Source of the DNA: Cherax quadricarinatus
Taxonomy: Eukaryota; Arthropoda; Malacostraca; Decapoda; Parastacidae
Assembly (NCBI RefSeq): GCF_038502225.1
Contig: NC_091369.1
Coordinates: 10,074,105-10,138,104, forward strand
Direction of reading: 5' to 3'
DNA length: 64,000 nucleotides
The position numbers and the translations under genes are program-made. A model generated the notes under the pieces. It saw only the letters and a program-made list of their open reading frames with translations, ran no database searches and had not been told where the DNA came from. Positions 10,475 through 22,439 of this stretch are shown here, one piece after another (positions within the stretch are counted from its first letter, which is position 1; every line of letters starts with the position of its first letter).

Positions 10475-10778
10475 ATGTTTAACATTAAACCTTTCTACAC
10501 GAGATGTACAGGAGGGCCCTGCATATAGAGCACCCCATTTCAGTGTTCAGTGTTTTCACTGGCTTTCAACTGAGCCATTGTTCATTATATTTAGTGTTTT
10601 TACCTTTTTTTTCCACCATTTTCGTACAAGTTGCATAATGGAAGGGCAACTGTCACAATATTTTGAAGTACGTATTGTATGTACTGTGTATTTATTTTGC
10701 TTTATCTGTTTTTTTATGCCTAGCTGTATTGAGCACTTAATATATAAATATACAGATGTGAAAAGTGGGCTATAGTAA

Positions 10779-13248
10779 GTGTTTATGCACCTGGGGAAGA
10801 GAGAAGTGTGGGAGAGAGAGAGATTGGGAAAAGTTAAGTGCATAGGGAGTTTTGAACTAAGTGAGAGAGTACTTGTGGTTGGGGATCTTAATGCTAGAGT
10901 GGATAAAGAGTGGAAGTAGTAGGTAAATTTGGGGTGCCAGGGGTAAATGAAAATGGGAAGCCTTTAATTGACAAAGTAAAGGGTATGATAAAAGAGAAAA
11001 GGTAGCTTATGAGAGTTTTTTTATAAAGCAGAAGTGATATAAGAAGGGCAGAGTATATGGAGAGTAATAGAAAGGTGAAGAGAGTGCAAAAGAAGAGCAA
11101 ATGATAGAGTGGGAGAGGCATTGTCAAAAAATTTTGCTGAAAATAAAAAAAAATTTGGAGTGAGATAAACAAGGATAAACAAGTTAAGAAAGCCTAGGGA
11201 ACTCATGGATTTGTCAGTTAAAAACAGAGTAGGGGAGTTAGTTGACGGGAAAATGGAGGTACATGTATTGGGTAGATGGCGGGAATATTTCGAGGAACTT
11301 TCAAATGGCGATGAAGGGAGGCAGTAATTTCATGCACTGGCTAGGGAGGCATAACATCTTTTAGGAATGAACAAGAGCAGTATGCGAGTGTGGGGTAGGT
11401 GCGTGAGGCATTACGTAGAATGAAAGGGGGTAAAGCAGCTGTAACTGATGGGATGATGGCAGAAATGTTAAAAGCAGGGAGGATATGGTGTTGAAGTGGT
11501 TGGTGTTTTTGTTTAACCCTTAAACTGTCCAAAAGTAGATCTACGTTCACGTGCGTAGCGCTCCGACCTTGATTTTCCCCATCAGAAAGCATGTAAAAAA
11601 ATACGTAGACAAACATTCGGAGCCCCCCGCACATGGACGTAGATTTACGTTTGGACAGTTTAAGGGTTAATAAATGTATGAAAGAGGGGAAGGTACCTAG
11701 GGATTGGCAGTGTGTGCATAGTTCCTTTACATAAAGGGAAGGAGGGACAAAAGAGATTGTAAAAATTATAGGTTATACGTTATAACTAAAAGAATTAGAG
11801 GTAAGACAGAGAGCAGGATTGCAGATGAACTAGGAGGCTTTAGAGTGGGTAGGGAATGTGTAGATCAAATGTTTACATTGAAGCATACATGTGAACAGTA
11901 TTAAAATAAATGTAAGGAAGTTTTCATTGCATTTATGGATTTTGAAAAGGCATATGATAGAGTGGATAGGAGAGAAATGTGGCAGATGTTGCAAGTGTAT
12001 GGAATAGGAAGTAAGCTAGTAAATGCTGTAAAGAATTTTTATGAGGATAGTGAGGCTCAGGGATGTGTAATGTCACCATGATTATTTAAAATATTTATAG
12101 ACAGGGTTGTAAAAGAAGTAAATGCTAGGGTGTTGGGGAGAGGGGTGGGATTTAATTATGGGGAATCAAATACAAAATGGGAGTTGACAGTTACTTTTTT
12201 GCTGATGATACTGTGCTTTTGGGAGATTCTAAAGAAAAGTTGCAAAGGTTAGTGGATGAGTTTCGGAGGGTGTGTAAAGGTAGAAAGTTGAAAGTGAACA
12301 TAGATAGGAGTAAGGTGATGAGAGTATCAAACAATTTAGATAAAGAAAAATTGGATATCACATTGGAGAGAGGGAGTATGGAAGAAGTGAATGTTTTCAG
12401 ATATTTGGGAGTTGACTTGTCAGCGGATGGGTTTATGAGAGATGAGGTTAACCAAAGAATTGAAGGAAAAAAGGTGAGTGGTACATCGAGGTATCTATGG
12501 AAACAAAAAACGTCATCCATGGAGGCAAAGAAGGGAATGTATAAAAGTATAGTGGTACCAACACATTTATATGGTATGAAGTTTGGGTTGTAAATGCTGT
12601 GGCAAGGAGGTGGCTGGAAGCACTGGAGATGTCATGTCTGAGAGCAACATGTGGTGTAAATGTTATGCAGACAATTTGGAGTGTGGAAATTAGGTGGTGG
12701 TGTGGAGTTACTAAAAGCATTAGTCAGAGGGCTGAAGAGGGGTTGTTGAGGTGGTTTGGACATTTAGAAAGAATGGAACAAAGTAGAATGACTTGAAGAG
12801 CATATAAATCTGTAGGGAAATGAAGGCAGGGTAGAGAGGGAGGGGCAAAAGGAGGTTTTGTGAGCGAGGGGCTTGGACTTCCAGCAAGCATGAATGAGCG
12901 TGTTTGATAGGAGTGATTGGAGACAAATAGTTTTTGGAACTTGAACTGTTGGAGTGTGAGCAGGGTAATATTTTGTGAAGGGATTCAGGGAAACCGGTTA
13001 GCCGGACTTGAGTCCTGGAAATGGGAAGTACAATGCCTGCACTTTAAAGGAGGGGTTTGGGATAGTGGCAGTTTGGAGGTCTTCTAAACTGCCATATCTG
13101 AGCCCCTCTGCAAAATCAGTGATTATGTATTTATGATGGTGAAAGTGTTGAATGATGATCGAAGTATTTTTCTTTCTTTTTGGGTTTTTCTTTCTTTTTG
13201 AGTCACCCTGCCTTGGTGGGAAAAATGGCTGGTGTGTTAAAAAAAAAA
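10779..13248 (+). mobile_element. LINE, copy 5, with endonuclease remnant and nested MITE
   Basis: The only copy here with the endonuclease N-terminal side: VYAPGEER at 10782 and VVGDLNARV at about 10873-10900 (the GDxN motif of APE nucleases). A large internal deletion near 10930-10990 joins this to the linker. The RT follows with multiple frameshifts: FRVGRECVDQMF, FMDFEKAYDRVD, FADDTVLLGD at about 12197, then the C-terminal LLRWFGHLERMEQSRMT. The 3' UTR ends in the tail at about 13190-13248 with A-rich end. A 150-bp MITE interrupts it at 11513-11670. Confidence 0.83.
11517..11666. mobile_element. piggyBac-like MITE, 150 bp, in LINE copy 5
   Basis: Ends CCCTTAAACTGTCC and GGACAGTTTAAGGG are perfect 14-bp inverted repeats flanked by TTAA on both sides (11513-11516, 11667-11670). 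The same LINE position elsewhere (about 822-836) reads tttaataaatg, so removing the MITE and one TTAA restores the LINE. TTAA target duplication and a CCC start are hallmarks of piggyBac elements. Subterminal TAGATCTACG with cgtgcgtagcg is shared with other MITEs here. Confidence 0.85.
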
Positions 13249-13595
13249 TGTTATTAGGCACTTTAAACACACTCAAAAATTAAAAAAATAACTTTTTCCA
13301 CCTGCCAGCAATTTTCATTTATCACATGGGGTTAGGAATGTAAGAGCCATACAAACATGGCCTTCCTGTACATTGAAGAACTGGACACCCAGACAACCAG
13401 TCAAAAAAAAATTGAGAAATATACGACTATGGTGCACTCACTGATTTTACTAGCATTACCGAGATTTTCATATTGTGTTCACATATTCTCTATACTGTTT
13501 CTACTGATAATAAAAACAATATAACCTTCACATCTTTTAAACATTTCCTTTTCAATTCTTTCTATCCATACTGACTAGATCAGCAAAACACATTA

Positions 13596-14768
13596 AATTT
13601 TTTTTTTTTTTTTCAACAAGTCGGTCGTCTCCCACCGAGGCAGGGTGACCCAAAAAAGAAAGAAAATCCCCAAAAAGAAAATACTTTCATCATCATTCAA
13701 CACTTTCACCACACTCACACATTATCACTGCTTTAGCAGAGGTGCCCAGAATACAACAGTTTAGAAGCATATACGTATAGAGATACACAACATATCCCTC
13801 CAAACTGCCAATATCCCAAACCACTCCTTTAAAGTGCAGGCATTGTACTTCCCATTTCCAGGACTCAAGTCCGACTATATGAAAATAACCAGTTTCCCTG
13901 AATCCCTTCACTAAATATTACCCTGCTCACACTCCAACAGATCGTCAGGTCCCAAGTATCATTCATCTCCATTCACTCCAATCTAACACGCTCATGCACG
14001 CTTGCTGGAAGTCCAAGCCCCTCGCCCACAAAACCTCCTTTACCCCCTCTTTCCAACCCTTTCGAGGACGACCCCTACCCCTCTTTCCTTCCCCTATAGA
14101 TTTATATGCTTTCCATGTCATTCTACTTTGATCCATTCTCTCTAAATGACCAAACCACCTCAACAACCCCTCTTCTGCCCTCTGACTAATGCTTTTATTA
14201 ACTCCACACCTTCTCCTAATTTCCACACTCCGAATTTTCTGCATAATATTTACACCACACATTGCCCTTAGACAGGACATCTCCACTGCCTCCAACCGTC
14301 TCCTCGCTGCTGCATTTACCACCCAAGCTTCACATCCATATAAGAGTGTTGGTACTACTATACTTTCATACATTCCCTTCTTTGCCTCCATAGATAATGT
14401 TTTTTGACTCCACATATACCTCAACGCACCACTCACCTTTTTTCCCTCATCAATTCTATGATTAACCTTATCCTTTATAAATCCATCCGCCGACACGTCA
14501 ACTCCCAAGTATCTGAAAACATTCACTTATTCCATACTCCTCCTCCCCAATTTGATATCCAATTTTTCTTTATCTAAATCATTTGATACCCTCATCACCT
14601 TACTCTTTTCTATGTTCACTTTCAACTTTCTACCTTTACACACATTCTCAAACTCATCCACTAACCTTTGCAATTTTTCTTTAGAATCTCCCATAAGCAC
14701 AGTATCATCAGCAAAAAGTAACTGTGTCAATTCCCATTTTGAATTTGATTCCCCATAATTTAATCCTA
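13596..14768 (-). mobile_element. 5'-truncated LINE, copy 6, one nonsense codon
   Basis: Poly(T) and tail at 13596-13660, 3' UTR, then coding sequence from 13963 up to 14730 on the minus strand: FADDTVLMGDSKEKLQRL, then FRYLGVDVSADGF, YGCEAWVVNAAARRRLEAVE, RWFGHLERMDQSRMTW, KGWKEGVKEVLWARGLDFQQ. Apart from TAA at 14527-14529 (GAA in sister copies) the frame is open, so the insertion is young. Truncated just upstream of the FADD box. A short flank match (acacattaaa / acatattaaa) may be its target duplication. Confidence 0.85.
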
Positions 14769-15504
14769 CATATTAAATGTGTCGTTTAAATTCTAATAAT
14801 TAAAACTTAATAAACAATAATAGAGGAAAAAATAAAAATACTACAAATTATAGTAACTGCAGACAACAATACTATTTTAAACAAACTGGAAGTGAAAAGA
14901 ACATAGTAATAACAAGTGCTTACAGGGTCTTCTGAACAAAGATAATACTTCACTTCCCATGCATCAGAAATAATACAAGGTGTGTGAAGAATGCCACAAG
15001 TAACAGGCAGTAAAAATACCTAAGTGAAAAATCTAAACAAATGAAATGAAAACTACAGTAAATTATCTTCAGTTGCTTACACCAAGATGGCATTTTTTTG
15101 GAATTAAAATTGCTTTGGTACCAAGTATATCGTACTGCAGGTAAAACCACTAACTTCTCATTTTTCAACAATCACGCTATTGATCAGTGATTTCTTATAA
15201 CATTGGAAATACACTTATAGTATGATCAGTTGGGAAAACCAATTAAAGATATGTTGATTTAAAAAAAAAAAAATTAAATAATTCTAGTACAGAATTTTGC
15301 TGATAAAATTCGTCCACTAAAAGATGGCAAATTACTGCAACTTGAAACTGAACATGACACCTCTGTTATGTCACACAGAAGTAATAAATATGAATTCTTT
15401 TATATTAAATGACCATGTGCTGTCTTAAGCATTACTTTTAGCATCTTTGAAGTTAACCTCGTATGTGTATATGCATAAATGTATGTACATTTATATGCAT
15501 AAAT
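14769..15504. other. Intron sequence without recognisable feature
   Basis: AT-rich PIP5K intron; no transposon ends or exon motifs recognised. Confidence 0.45.
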
Positions 15505-15793
15505 GTACTTGAGTACTGGAAATGGAAAGTACAATGCCTGCACTTTAAAGGAGGGGTTTGGGATATTGGCAGTTTGGAGGGATATGTTGTATATCTTTAT
15601 GCATATATGTTTCTAAACTGTTGTGTTTTGAGCACCTCTGCAAAAACAGTGATTATGTATGAGTAGGTGAAAGTGTTGAATGATGATGATGAAAGTATTT
15701 TCTTTTTGGGGATTTTTCTTTCTTTTTGGGTCACCCTGCCTCGGTGGGAGATGGCCAACTAGTATATAAAAAAAAAAAAAAAAAAAAAAAAAC
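15505..15793 (+). mobile_element. LINE 3'-UTR-only insertion
   Basis: Starts inside the 3' UTR (gtactggaaatgg) and carries all landmarks to the tail GGTCACCCTGCCTCGGTGGG and a long A run. Extreme 5' truncation with an intact 3' end, as expected for target-primed reverse transcription. Confidence 0.85.
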
Positions 15794-15795
15794 GA

Positions 15796-16573
15796 ACAAC
15801 CAAGTTCTGTATTCATGAAGCACAATTCAAGAACTGCATTATAAATAATACTTTCACATTAATGCATGCATGAAAACCCCAAAAAAGTTATTATCACATT
15901 CACTACATAAAAATAAATATACTGTATTCTACCTAAAAAAAAAAAAAAAACTATTCAAAGGTTTGATCTTCATCTCCTTTAGATAGCATGCTCAAGGTAA
16001 CACTAAAGAGAAGACATAGGTTATAAGTAAAATGTATCAATCTGAGGCCTTTCATAAAGTTTAACTGACATTCCTCAATTACCAAACTAAACGTGCTCTG
16101 TTACAGTTCTAGTGCTTTCTTTAATTCAATATTTTTTAAATGAATTAAAGGTAGACACTGCACTATTTTTACTTCAATTAAAAGAAAGTTATATTCTTTA
16201 CAAAATATGGATAATGTGAAGGGCAGACAGCAGGTCTCTGTTATACTTATTGCTGTGTGCTTAACCACATAGGGAAAAAAAAAAAAGAGGATACATAGGT
16301 ATGAATAACAGTGGAGTAAGTAGTACCAGATATGAGCCCCACATTATCTTCAACAAGCAAGAAAACTCAGAATATACAAATATTTCCCACCAAGCTAGAT
16401 TTTAAGACAAAGTACCAAAGCTCTGTTGACAGACTTTATAAACAAAATCTCACAACATTACAAAAATTAAATAAAGATGGAATTCGATCGCAACTTAAGA
16501 CAGTTGTCAGAAGGGAATAACATGTAAAAAGTTTAAAAGGGATGGGACCAGGATTATAGAACACAAATGAACA
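15796..16573. other. Intron sequence without recognisable feature
   Basis: AT-rich with short A runs; nothing recognised. Confidence 0.45.
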
Positions 16574-16577
16574 TTAA

Positions 16578-17660
16578 CCCTTTGACTGTAGCAACCCAAA
16601 ATCCTGAAGTGTTTCCTGGTGTCGCAAAAATATTTGAAAAAAAAATTATTTTTTCTTATGAAATGATAGAGAATCTTTTCCCAATGATAATGACACCAAA
16701 AGTACGAAATTTGATGGAAAACTTACGGAATTACGCTCTCGTGAAGTTAGCGACCTCAGCAACGTTTACACATTGGCGATTTCGCCCATTTTGATCCCCA
16801 TTTTCGGACAATTCCACTGTTCCAGTCGACCAAACTCATAGCTATTTCTTTAGAACTCCATTTGTTCTATCGATTGAGTACAAGAAACCACCCATTTATC
16901 AATTTCAACTACCAAATAAAGTGGTCAGAAATTGGCAATTTGGTCAATTTCATGCAAATTAAAAAATACATGTATGTCAATTTCAAAATAGCATCCAGAA
17001 TGAACAATGCAGACATTCCTGGCACTAAAATAACATTTTTCTCTGTTCATCAGTCACATATCCAGGCCCGTTATAATACTCTTCCTTTCTATTTTGAATT
17101 TTTATTCACACAAAAAATAGAAGATTTACTGTTATGCAGACGACTGCAATATTGTAGTAACTGTATAAATAATGTCAACCTATTTATGACTGCATATCAG
17201 AATGGCTATAACATGGCTAGTTGGACATTTATTGGATAATGATGTCATTTGTTTACTCTTGAACATCGGCAAAAATCAAACATTTCTGCTACTTTGAGCT
17301 CCATTTCAAGACCCTTTCCTAGTAAAACTAATCAAAATCACCTCTATTTCTATAAAATGTTTTCCATTCTATCAAATGAGACCAAGAAATCAAGAATACA
17401 ACCATAAATACTATACGAAAATACACCTCCAAGTCGGCATTTTAATCCAAAAACACGGTCGGAGTTTTTTTTTCTCATTATGCACTGCGTGCTGCAGGAT
17501 TTTCTTTATACTGTGCACACTGACCACAAAGACCCATTCTCTCACATGTGGGCCTACCAGCTTTCTTCTGCTTGATTTGAAGCCACTAGAATTTTTGAGA
17601 ATATATATGTCAAACACATTGGCTAGTAAGACGTATGTATACACCGAAACAGTCAAAGGG
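16578..17660 (-). mobile_element. piggyBac-like MITE, 1083 bp
   Basis: Ends CCCTTTGACTGT and ACAGTCAAAGGG, flanked by TTAA at 16574-16577 and 17661-17664. The interior aligns with the 50-56 kb copies (ttcttatgaaatgatagagaatc, caaatttgatggaaaac, tctatcgattgagtacaag, gttctgccatt-like blocks) in the 55-kb orientation but is much diverged. Frames inside it are not conserved, so it is non-autonomous. Confidence 0.8.
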
Positions 17661-17664
17661 TTAA

Positions 17665-17969
17665 ACAACCTAATGGCCCAAAGAGAAACAAGGAGTAACT
17701 TTTTTAGTGATTGCACTGAAAAAGTTGAATGCACTAGGAAAGATAGAGTAATGAAGGCAAACTACATATGAATTCATACATCTTCTTTGTTCAAGTAAAC
17801 ACAGTAATGCATAATTCCATTTATTGGTGTTAATGAAGGATATACAGTAAAACCTTTTAATGAGTGGAACACGTTCCTGAAAATCAGCACTCAAAGAAAA
17901 CTGACTTTACATGAAGTTAAGAACTAATGGGGAAAAACTGGGTAATGTTCCAATCAAACCCCAAATTCT

Positions 17970-18005
<36 letters not shown>

Positions 18006-18214
18006 AAAAAAACAATTTATCTTACCTTCAATTCTGTTATTTATTACATAAAGCATCTGAAGGGTGCTGGAAGGGTTATCATGGCCTACTAGGCTAAGCT
18101 GGATGTAGCAAAGTTTACCAATTGGTACATGTATGCATCATTAATAAAAATCACATTTTCTTACCAAATTTTACAAAACATATAGGAACTCACCACACCT
18201 ATACCAAATGAACT
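17665..18214. other. Intron sequence with a 33-base A run
   Basis: Contains A33 at 17971-18003. At 17847-17900 a stretch (acagtaaaacctttt...gttcctgaaaa) resembles one end of a Tigger-type element, but no partner end was found. Confidence 0.4.
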
Positions 18215-18962
18215 TTTCTTTTTTTTTAACACATTGGCCATTTCCCACCAAGGCAGGGTGCCCCCAAAAGAAAGAAAAAACTTTCATCATCATTCAACAC
18301 TTTCACTATCACTCACACACATAATCACTGTCTTTGCAGAGGCACTCAGATACGAAGTTTAGATGTCCCTCCAAACTGCCAATATCCGAAACCCCTCCTT
18401 TAAAGTGCAGGCATTGTACTTCCCATTTCCATGACTCAAGTCCAGCCAACCGGTTTCCCTGAATCCTTTTACAAAATACTACCCCCCTGCTCACACTCCA
18501 ACAGCTCGTCAAGTCCCAAAAACCATTCATCTCCATTCACTCCTATCTAACACACTCATGCACGCTTGCTGGAAGTCCAAGCCCCTCGTCCACAAAACCT
18601 CCTTTACTCCCCCCTCCAACCTTTTTGGGGACCACCCCTACCCCACCTTCCTTGTCTTACAGATTTATACACTCTCCAAGTCATTCTACTTAGTTTCATT
18701 CTCTCTAAATGACCAAACCACCTCAACAGCCCCTCTTCAGCCCTCTAATACTTTTAGTAACTCCACACCTCCTCCTAATTTCCACACTATGAAATCTTTG
18801 CATAATATTTACACCATACATTGCCCTTAGACATGACATTTCCACTGCCTCCAGCTGCCTCCTTGGTGTAGCATTTACAACCCATGCTTCACACCCATAT
18901 ATAAGTGTTGGTACAACTATATTCTCATGCATTCCCTTCTTTGCCTCCATGAATAACATATG
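18215..18962 (-). mobile_element. 5'-truncated LINE, copy 7
   Basis: Tail at 18217-18270 (poly T, cccaccaaggcagggtg), 3' UTR, then degraded C-terminal coding: KSIRGLKRGC, CEAWVVNATPRRQLEAVEMS, MEAKKGMHENIVVPTLIYG. Frameshifted and missing the GRGRP block reading frame. Truncated at about 18962. Confidence 0.78.
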
Positions 18963-19080
18963 AACATATACCATACTAAAGATGAATGCACTTTTTTTGC
19001 CAAATTATGCCAAACAAATAGGAACTTGCCACACCTAAACCAAACATATACTATAAAGGAATGCACTACTAATAAAGGAC

Positions 19081-19748
19081 TTTTTTTTTTTTTTAACACC
19101 AGCCATCTCTCACCGAGCTAGGGTGAACCCAAAGAAGAAACACTTTCTTCTTTCTTTCTTTCAACACACCGGCCGTATCCCACCGAGGCGGGGTGGCCCA
19201 AAAGGAAAAACGAAAGTTTCTCCTTTTACATTTAGTAATATATACAGGAGAAGAGGTTACTAGCCCCTTGCTCCCGGCATTTTAGTTGCCTCTTACAACA
19301 CGCATGGCTTACGGAGGAAGAATTCTGTTCCACTTCCCCATGGAGATAAGAGGAAATAAACAAGAATAAGAACTAGAAAGAAAATAGAAGAAAACCCAGA
19401 GGGGTGTGTATATATGTGCTTGTACATGTATGTGTAGTGTGACCTAAGTGTAAGTAGAAGTAGCAAGACGTACCTGAAATCTTGCATGTTCATGAGACAG
19501 AAAAAAGGACACCAGCAATCCTACCATCATGTAAAACAATTACAGGCTTTCGTTTTACACTCACTTGGCAGGACGGTAGTACCTCCCAGGGCGGTTGCTG
19601 TCTACCAACCTACTACCTATATGAAACACTTTCATTATTATTTATTCACAGTCTTGCCAGAGGTGCACTACAGTTCAGATGCCCCTCCAAACTGCAAATA
19701 TCCTCACCCCTCCTTCAGAGTACAGGCACTGTACTTCCCACCTCGTAC
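19081..19748 (-). mobile_element. LINE 3' UTR split by a SINE insertion
   Basis: The LINE tail is at 19081-19147 and the UTR continues at 19623-19748 (cagtcttgccagaggtgcac, CCTCCTTCAGAGTACAGGC). The two parts join at gaaacactttc, present once on each side of the SINE (19137-19147 and 19623-19633). Confidence 0.8.
19148..19622 (-). mobile_element. SINE with LINE-type tail, full length
   Basis: 475 bp. Its 3' end (left) carries the LINE family tail (cggccgtatcccaccgaggc), then a body with aagaggcaacTaaaatgccg and TTCCTCCGTAAGCCATG on the sense strand, and its 5' end (right) is GGTAGTAGGTTGGTAGACAG. It is flanked by an 11-bp direct repeat GAAACACTTTC. No clear tRNA A/B boxes were seen, so its promoter type is open. 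Mobilised by the LINE in trans by inference from the shared tail. Confidence 0.8.
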
Positions 19749-20117
19749 GTATTATAAAGGTTTTCCAGCATCCTATGAAATTTGATGCACTTTTTAAAGC
19801 ATGTTTCCATGAAATTGCACTATGTAATATTGCTTTACAAGAGGGCTAACTGTAATTAAATTTGCTTAACTGATGTTGACCTAATAACTTAAGCTAATGT
19901 TAACCTGATTACCTATGCTAATGGTTTTTGAAACCCAGGATAAGACATGTTTCACAGCAGTGTCAGTGTCATACTTTGTTCAACAATTATTGTACAACAG
20001 TTCAAAAAGAACATTAAATATGCTATATAATAAGCATACAGGAACTGTATTGTTGATCTCTTACACACAAAATGCTGTTAACACTTAGTACATTCACATT
20101 CTTTCAGTCTCTCCTAT

Positions 20118-20276
20118 TTTTTTAAATTAACATGCTGATTGTTTCCCACCCAGGTAGGGTGACCCACTATCACCGTCACTCCAGAGACACAAAGATACGA
20201 CAGTTCAGATGTACCTTCAAACAGCAAATATCCCAAACCCCTCCTTTAGAGTGCAGGCACTGTACTTCCCACCTAC
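20118..20276 (-). mobile_element. LINE 3' UTR fragment
   Basis: Tail (cccacccaggtagggtgacc) and UTR landmarks (cagttcagatg, CCTCCTTTAGAGTGCAGGCA) on the minus strand, truncated at about 20276. Confidence 0.75.
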
Positions 20277-20465
20277 AAAAATGTTAACCACATTTCAGTT
20301 TAAAAGATTATCAAAAATCATTGTATGTCATTATGTACTTAATAGGAATACACACTAATCCATAACAAGATAAAGAAAATATTTAGCATATACATTTAAT
20401 ACTTTTTTGCAAAATATAGCATTTTACAATACTAAAAACACTATTACTTCCATACTTATGATGGG

Positions 20466-20584
20466 TTACCAGAGTTCTTCTCCCCCTGCAGCCCAACCTG
20501 AGGCTAGGCTTTGTCGTTTGATCAATCTGGCTGTTAGTATGAGCCCACAGACATACATAGCCATTACAGCCAAGCTGATCTGAC
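20466..20584 (-). mobile_element. CR1/L2-like LINE 3'-end remnant
   Basis: Minus-strand peptide YVCGLILTARLIKRQSLASG parallels the end of the CR1-like LINE at 60.3 kb (GCDGYVGQRASSSNSLVDQAS). No further upstream part. Confidence 0.4.
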
Positions 20585-20596
20585 TGTCCAATTTAT

Positions 20597-21063
20597 TTTT
20601 TTTTTTTTCAACAAACCGGCCGTATCCCACCAAGGCAGGGTGGCCCAAAAAGAAAAACAAAAGTTTCCCTTTTCAAATTTAGTAATTTATACAGAAGGGG
20701 TTACTAGCCCCTTGCTCCTGGCATTTTGGTTGCCTCTTACAACACGCATGGCTTACAGAGGAAGAATTCTGTTCCACTTCCCCATGGAGATAAGAGGAAA
20801 TAAACAAGAACAAGAACTAGAAAGAAAATAGCAGAAAACCCAGACGGGTGTGTATATATATGCTTGTACATGTATGTGTAGTGTGACCTAAGTGTATATA
20901 GAAGTAGCAAGACGTACCTGAAATCTTGCATGTTTATGAGACAGACAAAAGACACCAGCAATCCTACCATCACGTAAAACAATTACAGGCTTTCGTTTTA
21001 CACTCACTTGGCAGGACAGTAGTACCTCCTTGGGTGGTTGCTGTCTACCAACCTACTACCTGT
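20597..21063 (-). mobile_element. SINE with LINE-type tail, full length
   Basis: 467 bp, about as similar to the 19.1-kb SINE as two members of one family, including the 5' end GGTAGTAGGTTGGTAGACAG. Flanked by a perfect 12-bp duplication TGTCCAATTTAT (20585-20596, 21064-21075), which proves it is a discrete transposed unit. Confidence 0.85.
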
Positions 21064-21369
21064 TGTCCAATTTATGTTCTGCATTATTTAACATACGAAA
21101 CTGAATTCAGACTCTCTCCTTTACACTGTAGCTACAATACCATCATTTTACTGGCATCTCTGTAATCTAGTAATGTTAGTGTTGCTATTATAAATTTATG
21201 CAATAATCAATTCCACCAAAAAACTGAATACAAAAGAATAAATAAGGAGAGTTTTATATGTACAAGAAGAATAACCTAAAGAAGAAGAAAGGAAAGCCAA
21301 ATAAAAAAAAGAAATGCAATAACCTTCCTTGAAAGACAGAAAAACTTAGAAACATCTATGTATCACAAA

Positions 21370-21545
21370 GAACAAAAAGGCACAATACCATGACTGGAAT
21401 AATACACAAATAACCCGCACATAGGAGAAAGAAACTTATGATGACATTTCAGTCTGGCTTGGACCATAAACTATCTAATGGACCAAATCGGACCAAAACC
21501 TCATCACAAGTTTGTCTCCTATGTGTGGGTTAATTGTATAACATG
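21370..21545. repeat. Inverted pair of the GGTCC/GGACC repeat
   Basis: 21371-21475 (minus) and 21476-21545 (plus) are diverged inverted copies of the repeat also at 4.7 and 61.4 kb. Landmarks: GGCACAATACCATGACTGGA, ACAAATAACCCGCACATAGG, and a stem GGTCC/GGACC-like part followed by GAAA (minus) or AAAA (plus). The inverted-pair layout repeats what is seen at 9 kb and 22-23 kb. Confidence 0.5.
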
Positions 21546-22171
21546 TACCACACTAAATGAAAATGATCAGCAATAAAAAAAAAAGCATTTTTCCACACAG
21601 CAGTGTTCTCAAGAGTACCCAGACCTAGTTAAATCTTCAGAGAATATCTGTTTAGCATTTTGTGTTACAGAACTTGATAATCTGTGCCAGGATCAAGGCA
21701 AATCTCATCAAATGCAGCCTTTGACCCAGGAGATAACCAATAATTATAAATTTTATATACAATTTTTTAATGATCTTGACAGCAACAAGTACAGAAGAGA
21801 CTTCCACCAAAAATAAAAAATAAATTAAAAATACTGTATAAAAGTCCTCAGAAGCTAAACTCTTCTAGTTATTGTAACCAAAGAAATATTTACTCCAGTC
21901 TCAATTAGATTTTTTCAATTTTGTCTACCTTATAATGGTGATCTGGATGACATTTCAACACACCGCAAAGTTTGGTTGCAGATTGCTTTAAAGAAAAATT
22001 ATGGACAAGCTAAGTCAAAATTCTGATCTCTTCCAAATGCATCTTATACAGTGAAAAAACAAACATGAAGAAATACATAATAGGTCAAGGAAAGGGATGT
22101 GTAATATGACCATAATTGTAAATCCTTTAGTTAACGACAAAATATAAAACATAAATACAAGATCAACTAAC
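21546..22171. other. Intron sequence without recognisable feature
   Basis: AT-rich sequence downstream of PIP5K exon E; nothing recognised. Confidence 0.45.
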
Positions 22172-22231
22172 CTGATAATTATACAAGCCGAAAAACTTTG
22201 GTAATAACGTTCTAGGATTTTGGTTCAGATT
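22172..22231 (-). CDS. PIP5K1: PIP5K exon E (NLNQNPRTLLPKFFGLYNYQ)
   Basis: 60 bp, 20 codons, phase 0 at both ends. The acceptor is a long polypyrimidine tract ending TTTTTTTTTTCAG and the donor GTTAGTTGATC. The peptide NLNQNPRTLLPKFFGLYNYQ matches the conserved NQNPRTLLPKFYGLY block of PIP kinases almost residue for residue. It is a micro-exon followed by the second-longest intron seen (12.6 kb). Confidence 0.93.
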
Positions 22232-22397
22232 CTGAAAAAAAAAATAAGCTATGATATTAAAATAAGTTTTGATATTAAAAATGTAACATATATATATACA
22301 TATATATATATACATATACATATATATATATGCAATAAGATCACAGTAAACAGGTGATTTCAGAATATGCAAAACAACCACTCTGAAAGAATAGAGA

Positions 22398-22439
22398 AAT
22401 TCCAAGCGCTTTCGTGACTACTCACACTATCAAAGAACT
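22398..22439 (-). ncRNA. Hammerhead-like motif, left arm
   Basis: Minus strand: agttct, then ttgatagt, stem gtga-gtag-tcac, GAAA, gcgctt, and ggaatt closing the outer stem. The core resembles CUGANGA-stem II-GAAA but with C-to-T and an extra base, so activity is doubtful. Confidence 0.4.

Noticed and set aside
17376..17771. 131-codon plus-strand frame
   Set aside because: It runs across the MITE end at 17660 into unrelated intron and is not conserved in sister MITEs.
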